64,000 nucleotides of DNA, from contig JAPYMA010000832.1 of NCBI GenBank assembly GCA_035041965.1, forward strand, positions 37,398-101,397. The letters run 5' to 3'. Origin of the DNA: Anisakis pegreffii. Lineage: Eukaryota > Nematoda > Chromadorea > Rhabditida > Anisakidae. Both the position numbers and the translations under genes were made by a program. This document shows positions 1 to 12,056 of the stretch, one piece after another (position 1 is the first letter of the stretch; each line of letters begins with the position of its first letter). The notes beneath the pieces were generated by a model that was not told the origin of the DNA, ran no database searches, and saw only the letters and a program-made list of their open reading frames with translations.

Positions 1-61
1 TGCACGAAATAATCACTTTGCTTTGAGAACTCTATCCAAAAAACACGTTCACACCAAACAA

Positions 62-3000
62 TTAAGCAGTGACATCGAACAGACGATCGATGACAACTTC
101 AAGAGATTCGGCTGTATAACGAAAATGCTTCTCGACACTCTTCCAACAACTCGATCGAGTTGTTCTGCAAAAATAAACATCATTAAAACAAACTTTTTCA
201 ATTGCTCCTCAAAAATTTCTTTAGAAATTTTTCATAAACATTTCTCATCATTTCGCAATTTCAATTTCTAATCTTATTATTTTCAATATGGCAAAATTTC
301 GTCATCCGTTCGTTTAATATCGCTATTTCCGCTTCGGTGAACCGAAAAGAACCACTGAAAAGAGAAACACAAAGGAATGTGATTCTCTAAGAATTTCAAT
401 TGTTGAATTCAATCATTTCTATGCCATGAAAATTCCATTAACAATTCGAAATATTCAAGTCTCTTCTCTCAAAACTGATCATCTATCGACATCACTTTTC
501 TACTGCTACTGAAACAATTTTAAACTGTCACAAATCTTACTGCACAATTTGGCAAATAATCATTCGACTGTCAGAAAAACTCCTCATAAATTTTTCAAAA
601 AATATTCTTTGAATACTCAAAAATATTCAAAAAATAAAAAAATAAATTCTTCATGAATTCACCTGATATAAAAATCACTATACCGCTCACAAATCAGCTT
701 CTTGATATTGTCACGAATCTCTTGCGACAATTTCATGTCACAAATGCAATAGCCACGTTGAACACTCAACAACTTCTCCAATTCAATGTTGAAAGTCTTC
801 AAAAAATACCACCAACAGTTCAATGATAATAGAATTTGCACTGATATGGTAAGCGATTCAAATTGCTCACATATGTACGATAACAATAATAATGAACATC
901 CCACTTACATCACCATAAATAAGAATCATAGCAATGAATCATTTCAAAATATGTCACCTGTATCGCAGATTTTAACGTTTGCTTATCGTCGAATGCAATT
1001 GTGTTAACTGATAACGTTGCGAGAACACGATCCCAACTAGAAACCAATAAAATAGTAACAATAATAATAACAATAACAATAACGTTCCTAATAATAACAC
1101 CACTAGCGATTCCCATCATAAAGATGTTAACAGTAAAAACACATTAATAAAACAAAGCTGTTAAAAACCACAAATGTCATAAACAATATATGATAAATAA
1201 AATATAAAACAACATAAATAAAACAATATAAATGAACACTTAAATAACTGCACAAATCTCAAGAAATCTCCCGAATATGAAATCGAAACGGAACAACAAA
1301 TCAAGAGAACGAACAAATCTCTATGACAAACCTTTGCAAATATCTTTCGATGAGTCGATTAATTTCTGATTTATAAAACGAACGCACTTCTGAATTGTGC
1401 TCACACACCACCGCAAACATACCGTCGTTATGCAGTGTATTATGAATGTAGGTATTGTTGTTCAGTAGGAATATCACCGATAGTGTTTCATCGCTATAAT
1501 AATCGGCTTTATTTTTCAAGTTCAATCCCAAAGCTGATAGCATTCGCGCTGAAATAAAAAACAAGTCATTCAACGAATGTTATGAATAATTCAAACTTAA
1601 AGAGAAATATACAGAATGATTTTATTTAAGTAAAAACAAAGCTATCTACGGTTCCATTAGTTTCACTCATATGACATCTATAAAATGCTTCACATAATGA
1701 TTCAATTCCACAGATATCCTCAAATCGCTGAAACAAAATCAATCACAAAAATGAAGTGAACCGAACTGATTTTCAACAACTCAAATAAAAAATTCACTTA
1801 CCAAAGAATCGTGGAAGGAGATACGATGGATTACTATTCGGTGAATTTGCGGTTAAAAGTTGCGTTACCGTCTGACGATATTCCATCAAACTACTCAACA
1901 AATTAAGTGCCTGAAATCAATCAAAAAACAATTCATTTCACACTACTGAAATATTTCCAAATTTTCTCCTCAGAAAAACAAAACAAATTCAGAAATACGA
2001 ATTTGCGCACATTCGAAGTCACTTGATGAACGTTCCCGTCATCCGGAACGAATTTATTCGTATCGTTCGTCAGTTTATCCAACGACTCATCCAACAACGA
2101 ATAACATTTCGTTTGTAATCTCTTCACAAATAACTCATATGGAATTTCACCAACTGCATTCTGAAAATATTACATCTTATCATCACATGCAAAACAAAAT
2201 CCTTGTAAAGCAAACATCTTCAACTGCAATCCTCAGGTGCTTATTCATACGAAAGTTTTCTTTCTAGACGGAATTCCAAATCATTTGCACAAAACTGAAT
2301 TAAATGAGACACGCATGTTATTCTCCGCCAGAACTTTAAGTTCAAATACAACTTTCCCTTGGAATCTAAATACACCGAATTAGAGTTTAACAAGAACTTC
2401 GAACGCACATCATAATCAGCTCAAAATCCTAAAAAAAGTTTCGAAAAATATGATTATTTAAAAAATTCAATTGCAAACTCACTTTCGACAACGAACTCAA
2501 CTGATTGCAATGCGCATAAGTATGTCTTAAGAGTGGCAGTAATGGTACTACTGGGCAGTCTAGAGTGCTAAAGAGACGATTCGCTCGTTCGATGACATTC
2601 TGCAGTGGTTTAGAGAACATCTCACGTTGCACACGTGCACAGGCACTCACATCATCAATCGCCTTGTTCATTAGATCCGTTTCAATCTGAACTCATTGCT
2701 CTCATCAAACAACCAACTGAATTGTCTCAATTATTATCACTAGACTACTCTATCACCAACCATATTAATCACTTATCGTGTTTGCAACAAATCATCATGG
2801 CTTAGGCTTTGCTAAACTTCAACAAAATTCGAATCTATCAATACCATTAAAACTACCTCAACTACTCCTATTACTAAAATTTTCCATAACAATCTCACTA
2901 ATTTGGTTGTTTTCATTCCGCAAAAAAAAACAAATATTTCAAACTTCATTTGTACAAAACTGAAAATAGATACTAACAAATTCAAATGAATGAAACAACA

Positions 3001-3383
3001 AAGCACCTGAATCAAAGCCAACAGAGCACCAAAAGTAAGTAGAATCGCGTAAACTATATCGTTTGAAGCACGCCAACTGTCCGGTGTTGGCATTACTAAA
3101 AAGATACCACTGACAAACCAATAAACAAATGAAAAAAAGCGATAATTGAATTTTCAAAAATTCAGATTTAAAAGCGAACAAATTTCTTTGAAAACAATCA
3201 AACTTTCAACTGCGTGTCTGACCATATTTATCAATCGATCGTCCGGTCGCCTTCCTTAGTGCTCTAAAACAATGCAATCATTGTCAAAAATATTGAATTC
3301 ATAAGCTTATTTCATATTGATATTCAGAATATGAAACAAGAATTATTCAAGCAACAACCAATTAGACTGGAACAAACATAAAA

Positions 3384-3416
<33 letters not shown>

Positions 3417-4859
3417 CAAATTCTCTAAAACAATAACAATTATGTTGCGTATGATAACACTCATAAAGGCTAGCAATAAGTGAACAATAAGAAAAGACGA
3501 ACTGTCTCAACGAAATTGCTGATGTTTTAGATGTTGGCGGTGTCGTAATCGATAACTTTGCTCGATTGATGTTATCGTGTTGATAAATAGTTGCCAAAGT
3601 CTTTAACATGTTCTCAGATCGAATATTTGCGTATGTTTGAACAACATTACTGTGCGGATTACGTCTCAATAACCAACGTCCAATGTCACGAATTCGACTG
3701 ATATCGCGCACTGTTGGAATCTCTTTCAAACGAGCAACAATCACCTCTAAATTCAATCACATCAAGTAACTGCTTCAAATTAGGCTGAGAATGAATTCAG
3801 ACTAGAAGTTAAACTCACACAGTGATATTTTTAGAATGAAATTCAGTCATGAATTGAATCAAATATACTAACATTAGGATTTTAAGATCAAGACGTCGGA
3901 CAAAATTCGAGCATATACTTCCAATTAGGGAACAACATAAGCAGAGAGCAAAATTTCACACTCTCTCAAAACATATGATAAATCGAAATCAAACTAATTG
4001 TAAGTTTGAGAAACTATTCATTCAACAAATTTCCTTGGCTATAATCCGTTATGCAAGTAGCAAATGATCAAATTTCTGTCCAACTGAATGTTATCAAAGA
4101 GAGAATCGCAACCAAACTTCGCACTTACCAAATTCTTGATCGAGACTCTCGATGATCATCGCTGCATCGGCAACAATCGAGTCTGCTTGAACGACACTAC
4201 GAAACTCTTTCTCCAACGCACAACAACCCGATTCGAATGTCAGATTCTGTAATGCAATACGTCACTTCATCATTAGTACAACCACTATAATCCCAGAGTG
4301 TTGAGCTCTGCGAGAATCAATCCACAATGAAATCGAAAACAAATTATTGAATTGTTGAGTTCAGAAGCAAATTGATTCCAGCCCGAACCATACTCTCCAA
4401 TTGATCACGATAGGTCGGTTGCGATGAGAAAAATGTGATTGCTTCAGCCAGCTGTTCCATACGCTTCAAGAAATTATCCCTATCCAACGTCACATTTCCC
4501 TCTCGGATTGAATTCTCCAATTCCGCGGCTTTCCCGTAGAACTGCTGCATGGCATCGATCATTTTCAGTGCTTTCGCTATGTCTAAACGTTTAAATTTGA
4601 AAAAATTGAAGTTTGAAAACATCTTGCGATAACGATTTTCGATGAGCTTTGAAATCAACTCAGATTGCGAATATTTTCGAGCCAAACACCCACTTGACTG
4701 CTTCGTTTGTAAGCATGCTGTTCGTTGATGTAAACGTACAACAGTCTCATCGAGTCTCGACAATCGCTGCTCGAAACTATCCAACATCCCAATGATCTGC
4801 GTTCGTAACGAATCACTTTTCGAGACATTCTCTTCCAGAGACTTCAGCCACTCATCATC
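62..4859 (-). CDS. EXOC7: Exocyst complex subunit EXOC7 (Exo70), 5' end incomplete
   Basis: Exo70 is a rod-shaped subunit of the octameric exocyst, which tethers secretory vesicles to the plasma membrane by binding PI(4,5)P2 and Rho-family GTPases. Exons (5' to 3'): 4694-4859, 4389-4582, 4129-4246, 3503-3746, 3223-3263, 3007-3095, 2483-2686, 2011-2160, 1802-1910, 1332-1548, 958-1036, 663-796, 62-164. They join in frame to 1848 nt, 615 residues plus stop. Matches to the family run end to end: VSKSDSLRTQ with SFEQRLSRL at the N-terminal coiled coil, ALEKEFRSVV, DDGNVHQVTSN in the middle, SVIFLLNNNTYI, and VVIDRLFDVTA at the C-terminus. In EKHFRY near the C-terminus the first Lys of the mammalian membrane-binding pair is kept and the second is Arg. 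The family usually has about 20-30 more residues before LKSLEENV, so an upstream exon is missing. Human EXOC7 is about 650-735 residues. Identification is firm; the start is not. Confidence 0.95.
3387..3416. repeat. (AAT)n microsatellite in an EXOC7 intron
   Basis: About ten AAT units within the intron between EXOC7 exons 3223-3263 and 3503-3746. On the minus strand it adds a false Tyr run to the open frame of the upstream exon. Confidence 0.9.
4583..4693 (-). other. EXOC7 intron of 111 nt with no in-frame stop
   Basis: This intron runs from TCAA|gtgggt to cgtttag|ACATAG. It is an exact multiple of three and has no stop in the EXOC7 frame, so the open frame reads straight through it. Splicing it out restores a gap-free alignment with other Exo70 proteins (CLQTKQS joined to NIAKALKMID). 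Retention would add 37 residues to the N-terminal coiled coil. Treated as an intron on homology. Confidence 0.75.
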
Positions 4860-4865
4860 CTCAAG

Positions 4866-5229
4866 TGGATATCACCCAGGATTACGACAATTATCCATCG
4901 GATCAACTTCTGTTCACACAGAAGCGCAAACCATCAATTGTTCGTCATAATGAGGTAAATCAAATGATGGATAAGAGAATTTAATTTGCCTATCCAATGT
5001 CACCAAGTTTCAAACTGCATTCAATTATTTGATCAAATCCATCTTACTGAAGCTCAGTACGATTGGTTCGTCTTATCGGATCATTGGAATCAGAGTAAAG
5101 AAGCAAAATTAAATGTGAATCAAGCAGCATTGTGATATGCGTAGGAATATGAGAAACCTGTTGAAGTTTGCCTTGAATGTTTGCGGTCGGCTGTGAACGA
5201 TGATGCATGCTGTTTTGTCACTCACTCCG
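4866..5229 (+). pseudogene. Broken coding-like sequence opposite EXOC7, possibly TPR-like
   Basis: The plus strand shows protein-like sequence directly abutting the EXOC7 exon. A first block after ctcaag encodes VDITQDYDNYPSDQLLFTQK and on to RHNE, ending at a good donor (GAG|gtaaat) at 4954. A second block after the acceptor ctcag at about 5056 starts YDWFVLSDHWNQSKEAK and runs to NQAAL, then meets TGA and, two codons later, TAG. In the same frame it continues EYEKPVEVCLECLRSAVNDD and ends at a TAA near 5229. The residue pattern looks like helical repeats of the TPR kind, but I recognise no family. Two in-frame stops six bases apart suggest a decayed gene piece; sequence error or a hidden intron are alternatives. 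Confidence 0.4.
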
Positions 5230-5269
5230 ACACATAAACACTCGTTGAAACTGAAATTAAAACTGCCTT

Positions 5270-5374
5270 AATGGTTCATTTCGACTCTTTATCTGACAAT
5301 GAGCTTCGTAAACGTTCGCCGTTTATATCAATAAATGTGCGACTCAATAACACACGGCCGAATAGAATTCAACG
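5270..5374 (+). other. Short coding-like open frame, unidentified
   Basis: An ATG-started frame of 34 codons encodes MVHFDSLSDNELRKRSPF and ends RPNRIQR. It follows the broken coding block at 4866-5229 and may be a further remnant of the same gene. No donor, acceptor or family match decides this. It could equally be chance. Confidence 0.15.
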
Positions 5375-5730
5375 ATGACCAAAATTGCAGAATATGAAAC
5401 AAAAAACCCAGAAGATTTTTAAAAAATTCAAAATTCAGATGGCTTGATTGAACACAAATATTTTGTAAAAACCATTGAATCGTTCAGAATTTCCTCATAA
5501 TTTTCGTTTAGACACAGTCAAAACTTGACAACTCTTTCGAACTACGCGCAACGCAATGTTATCAGCTCTCTCACAGTACTGCTGATAGCACGGCGGTGAG
5601 AAAATAATCTAAATATTAAAACGAATAATAACAGATAATTAGATAATAGATACAAGCCGTCGGATCATAGCCTGGTTCTGGCTCACAACATTAATCAAAT
5701 TGGTACACATTCGTTCGAGCAAAATTTTCC

Positions 5731-5807
5731 TCTGAATCGAACGGGAATCGAACCCGCAACGTACCAATTACCGGTTTGGGGTTTACCTCTGAGCTACCAC
5801 GGAGACC
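5731..5807 (-). repeat. tRNA-like element (tRNA pseudogene or head of a tRNA-derived SINE)
   Basis: On the minus strand there is a perfect B box (GGTTCGATTCC, at 5744-5754) and a good A box (TAGCTCAGAGG, at 5786-5796), the two internal RNA polymerase III promoter parts of tRNA genes. A T-arm folds (GCGGG TTCGATT CCCGT). The acceptor stem does not pair (TCCGTGG against TCGATTC) and the D stem is broken (GCTC opposite ACCC), so it is not a working tRNA. A tRNA-derived SINE or a tRNA pseudogene fits best. Confidence 0.6.
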
Positions 5808-6059
5808 GTTCAGTCTACGCCGAGGGGTTGTGCTAAGAAAGTAATCAGTTAGTTCTTCAGTGCACATAATGCGAAACTGATCTAATCAGCATCAAACGCT
5901 ACAATCAGAGCCAACTGATCTGTTCGCGATCACGATAAATCTAATATTTCCATTACATAAATCAGCAACTTTGAGGAAATAGAAGCAATTGCATCACTGC
6001 TTCAATCTACTCAATTATCAATTGTATTCAAAATCCTGCTGATAATCTTCGCATTGGGA

Positions 6060-6104
6060 TAGTGACAGTTCGCCAAGTACGAACGAAGTGACAGTTCGCC
6101 AAGT
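6060..6104. repeat. Short tandem duplication, 17-bp core
   Basis: The 17-mer GTGACAGTTCGCCAAGT occurs twice, separated by about nine bases. It lies just before a larger tandem array and may be part of the same repeat-prone stretch. Confidence 0.7.
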
Positions 6105-6182
6105 GACGGGAGTGGGATTTTCATTTGATATATGTTCAGAAATGTGAATTTCTTACCTATTCAACGGGAATAAATCCAGGTA

Positions 6183-6655
6183 AATCATATATCATTTTGT
6201 AGCGAAGATCCAGGAGAACAAAACATAGCTGATAGATTTGTCAGTGATCAACACATGCTCGAGATTTTCGATTTCGCCTTACGGGCAAAATTGCAACAGA
6301 TACTTTCAATTGGTACCCACCCGAGAGGAAAAATTTTCAGTCATGATATATACCATGTTGTAGCTGAGATTTAGTACAACAGAAATCTGTTTCAGATTTT
6401 ATCGCCAATTGTTAAGTTAAGAGAGTTATGACGTTCGGCGTGAGCAATAGTGATGTTCACTGGTCACAATTAGCATGTATATAGAAGAAATTCAAATTCT
6501 CTCTACTACGAATATAAAAATTAGGCGGAATGTTGTACACCATGTTGTAGCCGAGATTGAGTACAACAAAAATATGTTTTAGAATTCGTCGATAATTGTT
6601 AAGTTAAGAGAGTTATGACACTCGGCGTGAGCAATAGTGATGCTCACTAATACTC
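6183..6655. repeat. Tandem repeat, three diverged copies of about 165-190 bp
   Basis: Two well-matched copies begin at about 6345 and 6533. They share CCATGTTGTAG, GAGATT.AGTACAACA, AATTGTTAAGTTAAGAGAG and CGGCGTGAGCAATAGTGATG in the same order and spacing. A third, much more diverged copy begins near 6183 with TCATATATCATTTTGTAGCG. No open frame is kept through the copies, so this looks non-coding. It may be a decayed satellite or part of a dispersed repeat. Confidence 0.65.
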
Positions 6656-6659
6656 TCAC

Positions 6660-8718
6660 TATAAATTTAAAAATTTAAATTAAAATGACTATAAATTTAA
6701 ACCGACTATAAACCAACCGATACTCTTCTGAAAATGTAACATGGGTGAACTTCGAGATTGACTACTTACTATTCATTTGAACAATAATATTCTTGCAGAA
6801 ATGAACAGAAAGGGAAACATCCAATTGAAGAAAATAAATGAAATCAAAAAATCGCACGGTATGTGATAAAACAGTGGAATGCAATGATTTGATAATGAAA
6901 TACAAACGACAAACAAATTGTTGAATTCAAGTAAAATCTGTTTCACTATAGAACGTATAAATGAAATTTTACTGAAGGGCGAACAATTAGAAGATTACAT
7001 CACGCATATGAAACTAGAATCATGAGAGTCGAGAATCCTAAATTGTTTTCGTTTTTCAGAAATCAATCGAACGAAACGAATTTTCCTTCTATTTTGATGT
7101 GATGCAAATGCAGATAATTGCTTAAATTAGATTCATTTGGCGATGAAATGAGGCAGAATCGATTCAATTACATCGATGACAACAACAGAAATGATGGATG
7201 ATCGTGAAAAGAAAGAAAATAACAATGATAATGAATAATTATAACATAATAATGAATGGCATCAATAATAATAATATTGAACCAAAACCGGTCGGTCACT
7301 TCATCAAACCGGTATATGTGATCGATGCCATTATTAATTAAAATATTATTCTTATCATTATTATCACCACACTTCAGCAAATAATAAATTGAACGAACGA
7401 AACAAAAACAAACAATCGTGATAAATGGCTTTCAAAGTCACCCAATTCATCGGATATCACAATTTCCAAACATTACTAACTGTCAAATTTTCTCCACTAA
7501 ACTCAAACTACTGCAGTACGCAACTGATAACTTACTGTAGCTTACAGTAACACCGCATTTCGGATGTGCCGCACACCGCAGTAATTTGTCATGTATCGTG
7601 GTAATTTAGCCAATTATACATTACAATAGTCTATTGTATATTACGGTAAACTACTAGTACTCTGTTACAGTACTCTATTGTGCACTCCTGCAGTAGTCTG
7701 TTGCTTAATACAGTATCGTTGGATCTATTCATTCCTGGAAGTCCGTTCCGCATATCCCTTGTGAAATGAAGGAGATCCCCACTTCCCAGCCAGCTCACTA
7801 ATTTCGAGTTTACATTTTTTTCATGTTTACATGTTTACTAATTACAGTGCAGTTTTCATGATAAGCATGTTCTAGGAAAATGGACAGTGAAAGCATCAGC
7901 ATCAGCATTTTGAGTGAACAACATTAAAGGAAAGGCTAAACGATTTATGTATTTAGCAGATTTGTTACGCAATAATCTTGACTTGTGCTTTGCTCCATTG
8001 CACATCTGTTGAATGTTGGTTTCTTTGGATTATTATGTGTTGTTTTTTGAATTATGAATCGTAGTCTTAATAGTAATAATAGTAATAACAATGATAATTA
8101 TAACAATGGATAATCACAACAATAACATGTAATGTAATAATGTGCATAACAAGCACACACACACACACAAATCATAATAAACACCGCCATCAAAAGGAAA
8201 ATACTCGAATAATTAGCGATGATTTAAAGACGATGAGACGAACATTCTGTTGTGAACATCCCTTCACATTTAATTAATCTGAATTCATCACTGCCGCTCT
8301 ATAATTTGCTCAAGCAACAACACATTCATCCATTCACTCATACGTCCGTCCCTTCTATTTGTCACTGATATTATATTCAGTCCTTCAATGGATTTGCAAA
8401 TAACCTTTTTAGTCAACATTACTCAATCCGAGTGCATAGATACTAAATTTATTTGTTTCTATTGATAATAAACTTTTGAGAATCTCATTTCGTGCTTTCT
8501 ATGATATAACAGAATAAATTCAAAGTAAGGGCAAAAATAAATTGGATGGCATTTGTAATATGCAACAATAACATTATGTGTTATCTTATCATCGTGAAGA
8601 TTTCATCAGTGATAGCTTGGTCGAGCAAATTTTCGCATTGTGAAATTGAATTCATCATTGGATACTCTGAAAGTGATTTGCAGTTGGATTATCTCAGTGA
8701 TCAACCGGTTTTTCAAAG
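6660..8718. other. Intergenic DNA, no gene seen
   Basis: AT-rich sequence with short open frames only. It contains a palindromic TTACTGTAGCTTACAGTAA near 7533 with several ACAGTACTCTATTG-type words around 7600-7690, and an (AC)8 run at 8153-8169. I see no splice-supported coding exon, RNA gene or element with defined ends. Confidence 0.6.
8153..8169. repeat. (AC)8 microsatellite
   Basis: Eight AC dinucleotides in intergenic DNA. Confidence 0.9.
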
Positions 8719-8867
8719 TTCCTCAATTGACGGAACTAACCAAAAAGTATGAAATTCCTAAAGAAATTCTAAAACAACTGATTTTGCATTTTCACACAAG
8801 CTGCTCAACAATACTAGACGTAATCGAATATGCTCAATTCGACTGTGTCATTGAATTTTCACGGTGA
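8719..8867 (+). other. Possible single exon fragment, UFL1-like at best
   Basis: After a plausible acceptor (tttttcaaag) the plus strand encodes VPQLTELTKKYEIPKEILKQ and continues about 28 residues to a TGA. The block vaguely recalls the ELTKKYDLP-type winged-helix segment of the E3 UFM1-protein ligase UFL1. No neighbouring exon supports that, and the rest does not look like UFL1. Either an isolated exon, a gene remnant or chance. Confidence 0.2.
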
Positions 8868-8869
8868 TA

Positions 8870-10670
8870 CGCTAGTGCGAAAAAGCAATTAACTGTCATG
8901 AAATTAATAATAGTATCGATTCATCCGCTATACAATTTCAGTCAATATCATTCGCAAGAATTCCAACGAATGCTGTGCAACGAAAACTTTTCCAGACATG
9001 AAATTAATGTCTAATATTTGGTGGAAACTCTTTCCAAAATAAAATTCACCAAAATTATGTACTCATTGCATATCCAAGCGAATTGACTTAGTTAATTCCT
9101 CCTATAAATGTAACACAAACACACACATCGAATTATTCTCATTTCATTTGTGGTGTAATTGCAAACAAAGAGAATGAATGAATAAAATAAACTGGATAAT
9201 TAATTCCGCAATTTCGTTTCCCAATCGACCGTCGTCGTCAGTCAGTTATTATGCTGGTGAATTCTTGTTTCACCACCACCATCATCATTATGCTCGTTTT
9301 CATCAAATCTTCAGCAACTTTCAGCAGTTTAAGTGGCGACTTCCATTATGGATTGACTGTGGAAACCCAACTATATCATTCTCTTAATTGCACACATTCA
9401 AAATGTGACCATTAACACTAAAAGTTGCAAATGATTGAATTCAAACACAAAAAGGAAACCTCTCAAAATGATTAAAATTCAGTAACATATTCAACGGAAA
9501 CTGCTCGAATTCATTCATGTTTTCCCGTTAGTTGTATCATTATCAGCGCTATATCAATCTTATCAACACTATCACGATATCCACAACTGACCTACGGGTG
9601 TTGATTTTTCATTTACATCACTATTACCGTTTTCATTATCACAACTGATAATAGTCCGATTACGGATAACAGGTTGATGTTGTTCAATAAAACTATCACA
9701 ATCACAGTGCAAACAAAATATTATCTACTATACTATAAACGTATAATTAATGGAGGTCATCGTCCTCATCGTGGAAGGGACTGACGAGAGGGAGGGGATA
9801 AATCTAAAATATAATATTATAAAACTAAAATCGAGTGCTCCTAGTTGTTGATTTGTGCACATGGGTCTTCATGGTGCCATCCAACCAAACCAACAACTAT
9901 CCATCCATTCTTCTTCAAACTATCATATTTAATTTCCCTTTATATAATATACATTACTATGTATAACATTGGTTACAATTAGTAGTGACCTTCGTTGTTT
10001 AATGACAGTATTATACAATTATGAATTACATACACTATTAAAGATTATAACCCTTATCAAATTCATGTAATTTATATATGAATCAATTACATTATGTTAT
10101 GCTATAATCATGTTTATAAGACTTTTTAAATTGCCACTTCTTATTCATAACGTCAACTGATATGTACAACATACTACAGCTTTCAGCATCCCCGTGGATA
10201 TTCATTCATTTGCGTAGTGATACTTACCTAAACTATTTCATTTTGTTACCAGTATGGTTGAGTTGATTATTATTAACACTGCAAATATTCTACAATATGA
10301 GTCTTATTATCGTTATCATTAATGTAACTTACATTCTCCTATCAGTATTATTATTATCATTGATATTCATCTATCATAAGAAGTTGGATATTTGATCACC
10401 TTTCTTAGATATATTCTTGATTTCATATAAATCATATAAACGTTCTGAAAATGATTTCTAATAAAGATATAGTACGTAACTGAATAATGAATTATACAAA
10501 CGAGCCCAGTGACAGTGATTAATCATGATTATGCATTATACATTATCCCGGAATTACTATTGCGCAGTTCACGAAAATGAATGTTAGGCAATATTTTGCA
10601 GTTTATAACATCGCAAATCAATGTCAAATGTGTACGTTACTGTTTGTTTACCGAGTCAGTATGCCATTCT
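8870..10670. other. Intergenic DNA, no gene seen
   Basis: AT-rich, with many TTATCA/TGATAA words and short frames of no recognisable character. No RNA gene, inverted repeat or coding exon could be supported. Confidence 0.5.
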
Positions 10671-10675
10671 GAATT

Positions 10676-11093
10676 ATGATAGTATTAAACTGTCATTTGT
10701 GTGTATTTGTATTTATATGCCTCCCCTGTACAAACTTAACTCATTCATTTATGCATCCAAACAACAATGCAATAACTGCAGTCAGCAAGTTTAATTTGCT
10801 ATTAAACGATGCAAACAAATTTGGTGAACGACTTCAAACTGCTATCGAAACTGCGATAACAAATACAGTAATGCCGAAAGATTTGCTTGATAAGCATCAT
10901 AACGAGAGCAATAGGTTATCACTCTTACTCAGGATCACAATCTTCCATTCTGTCCGGATACAGTGAACTATGAGACGGAACATGGGCCATTTTGGAGCGT
11001 CAGAATCACTGATTACGAATGCTTTTTCAAAATTGGCTAAACTCGACCCAATGAAGAGTAATGAAAGTGACTTCAACAAGCCTTGAGGTGATA
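10676..11093 (+). pseudogene. Possible secreted-protein gene fragment with frame breaks
   Basis: An ATG frame begins with a signal-peptide-like start (MIVLNCHLCVFVFICLPCTN) followed by a helical-looking segment (KFGERLQTAIETAITNT, DLLDKHHNESNR). About 20 bases on, the protein-like sequence continues in other frames: DHNLPFCPDTVNYETEHGPF in one and SLITNAFSKLAKLDPMK in another, ending at a TGA near 11085. No intron of workable length explains the frame changes, so frameshifts in a dead gene or sequence errors are likelier. I do not recognise the family. Confidence 0.3.
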
Positions 11094-12056
11094 GGGACTT
11101 TCGGTTGATCTGAATTTAATGTTCACACTTCGCTTGCTTTGCAAATTTATGTGGTCTGATTGCTAATGATAATACGCACATAAAGCAGTGATAAACCTTC
11201 CTCTTATTGTTAGAAGTAATCGCAAATGTAATCGCAACAAGAAATCGATCTTATTTCACTTAACAATGACATTCGATGGGTATTGTGGCCAACCGAAATT
11301 GGATGTTTTCATCAATATGCAAATAATAATTTATGTTTATTTGCAATAGTAACGAAATGATTAATTTTGCTAAACGCGCGATTTGACACATGAAAAGGAC
11401 GGAAGAACTGTCATAACATGTCAAACATAATGAAAAGACGGATTACACGAGATACAAAGACGGAAAGCTACAGAGAGGATATTTGAGATTAAGGGTGGAT
11501 AACAGTGGATGATGCACAGAAACGATGCCAGCACCCAACGTAACATATCGATAGGGACAGATAAATGTGTATTGAACATATAGGGGGGATACAGAGGAGG
11601 GGATGAAAGAGCCAACGAGAAGAAATGTTGAACAAGATAACGATAAGATCAGATAAGAGAGATTGTTTTGATAAAAGAGAACCTTTTTTACACGAACCAA
11701 CGAACGAACGATCACATTCAATGTTTTGTTTTCTTTTTGCATCAATTTCTTTCATCAATTAATTTCCTTCCTTAATTAATTGTTTTTGTTTTGTTCATCA
11801 AATGACGAATGATTGATCGTTGATGATTATAATCCATTTTGATTATTCATTCATCAATTCATTCATCCAACAAACTTCTTGTTTAGCAATTGCAAACATT
11901 ATTGTTTGTTATTTTGGAATATCACTTATAGGAATGACATTATAGCTATATTATCAGTGTTATCACCGCTTTTACTATGATTAAAATCATTAATGTTACT
12001 AGCATTTCTCTCGATTGTTATACTGAGTATCAATGTCATCGCTGCTATCATTGTTA

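Noticed and set aside
1650..1727. Extra EXOC7 exon with acceptor tttcag and donor gtagat, reading RFEDICGIESLCEAFYRC
   Set aside because: It is open only in a phase that does not fit the flanking exons; in the real phase it meets TGA at once. Exons 1802-1910 and 1332-1548 join perfectly without it and align to other Exo70 proteins with no gap.
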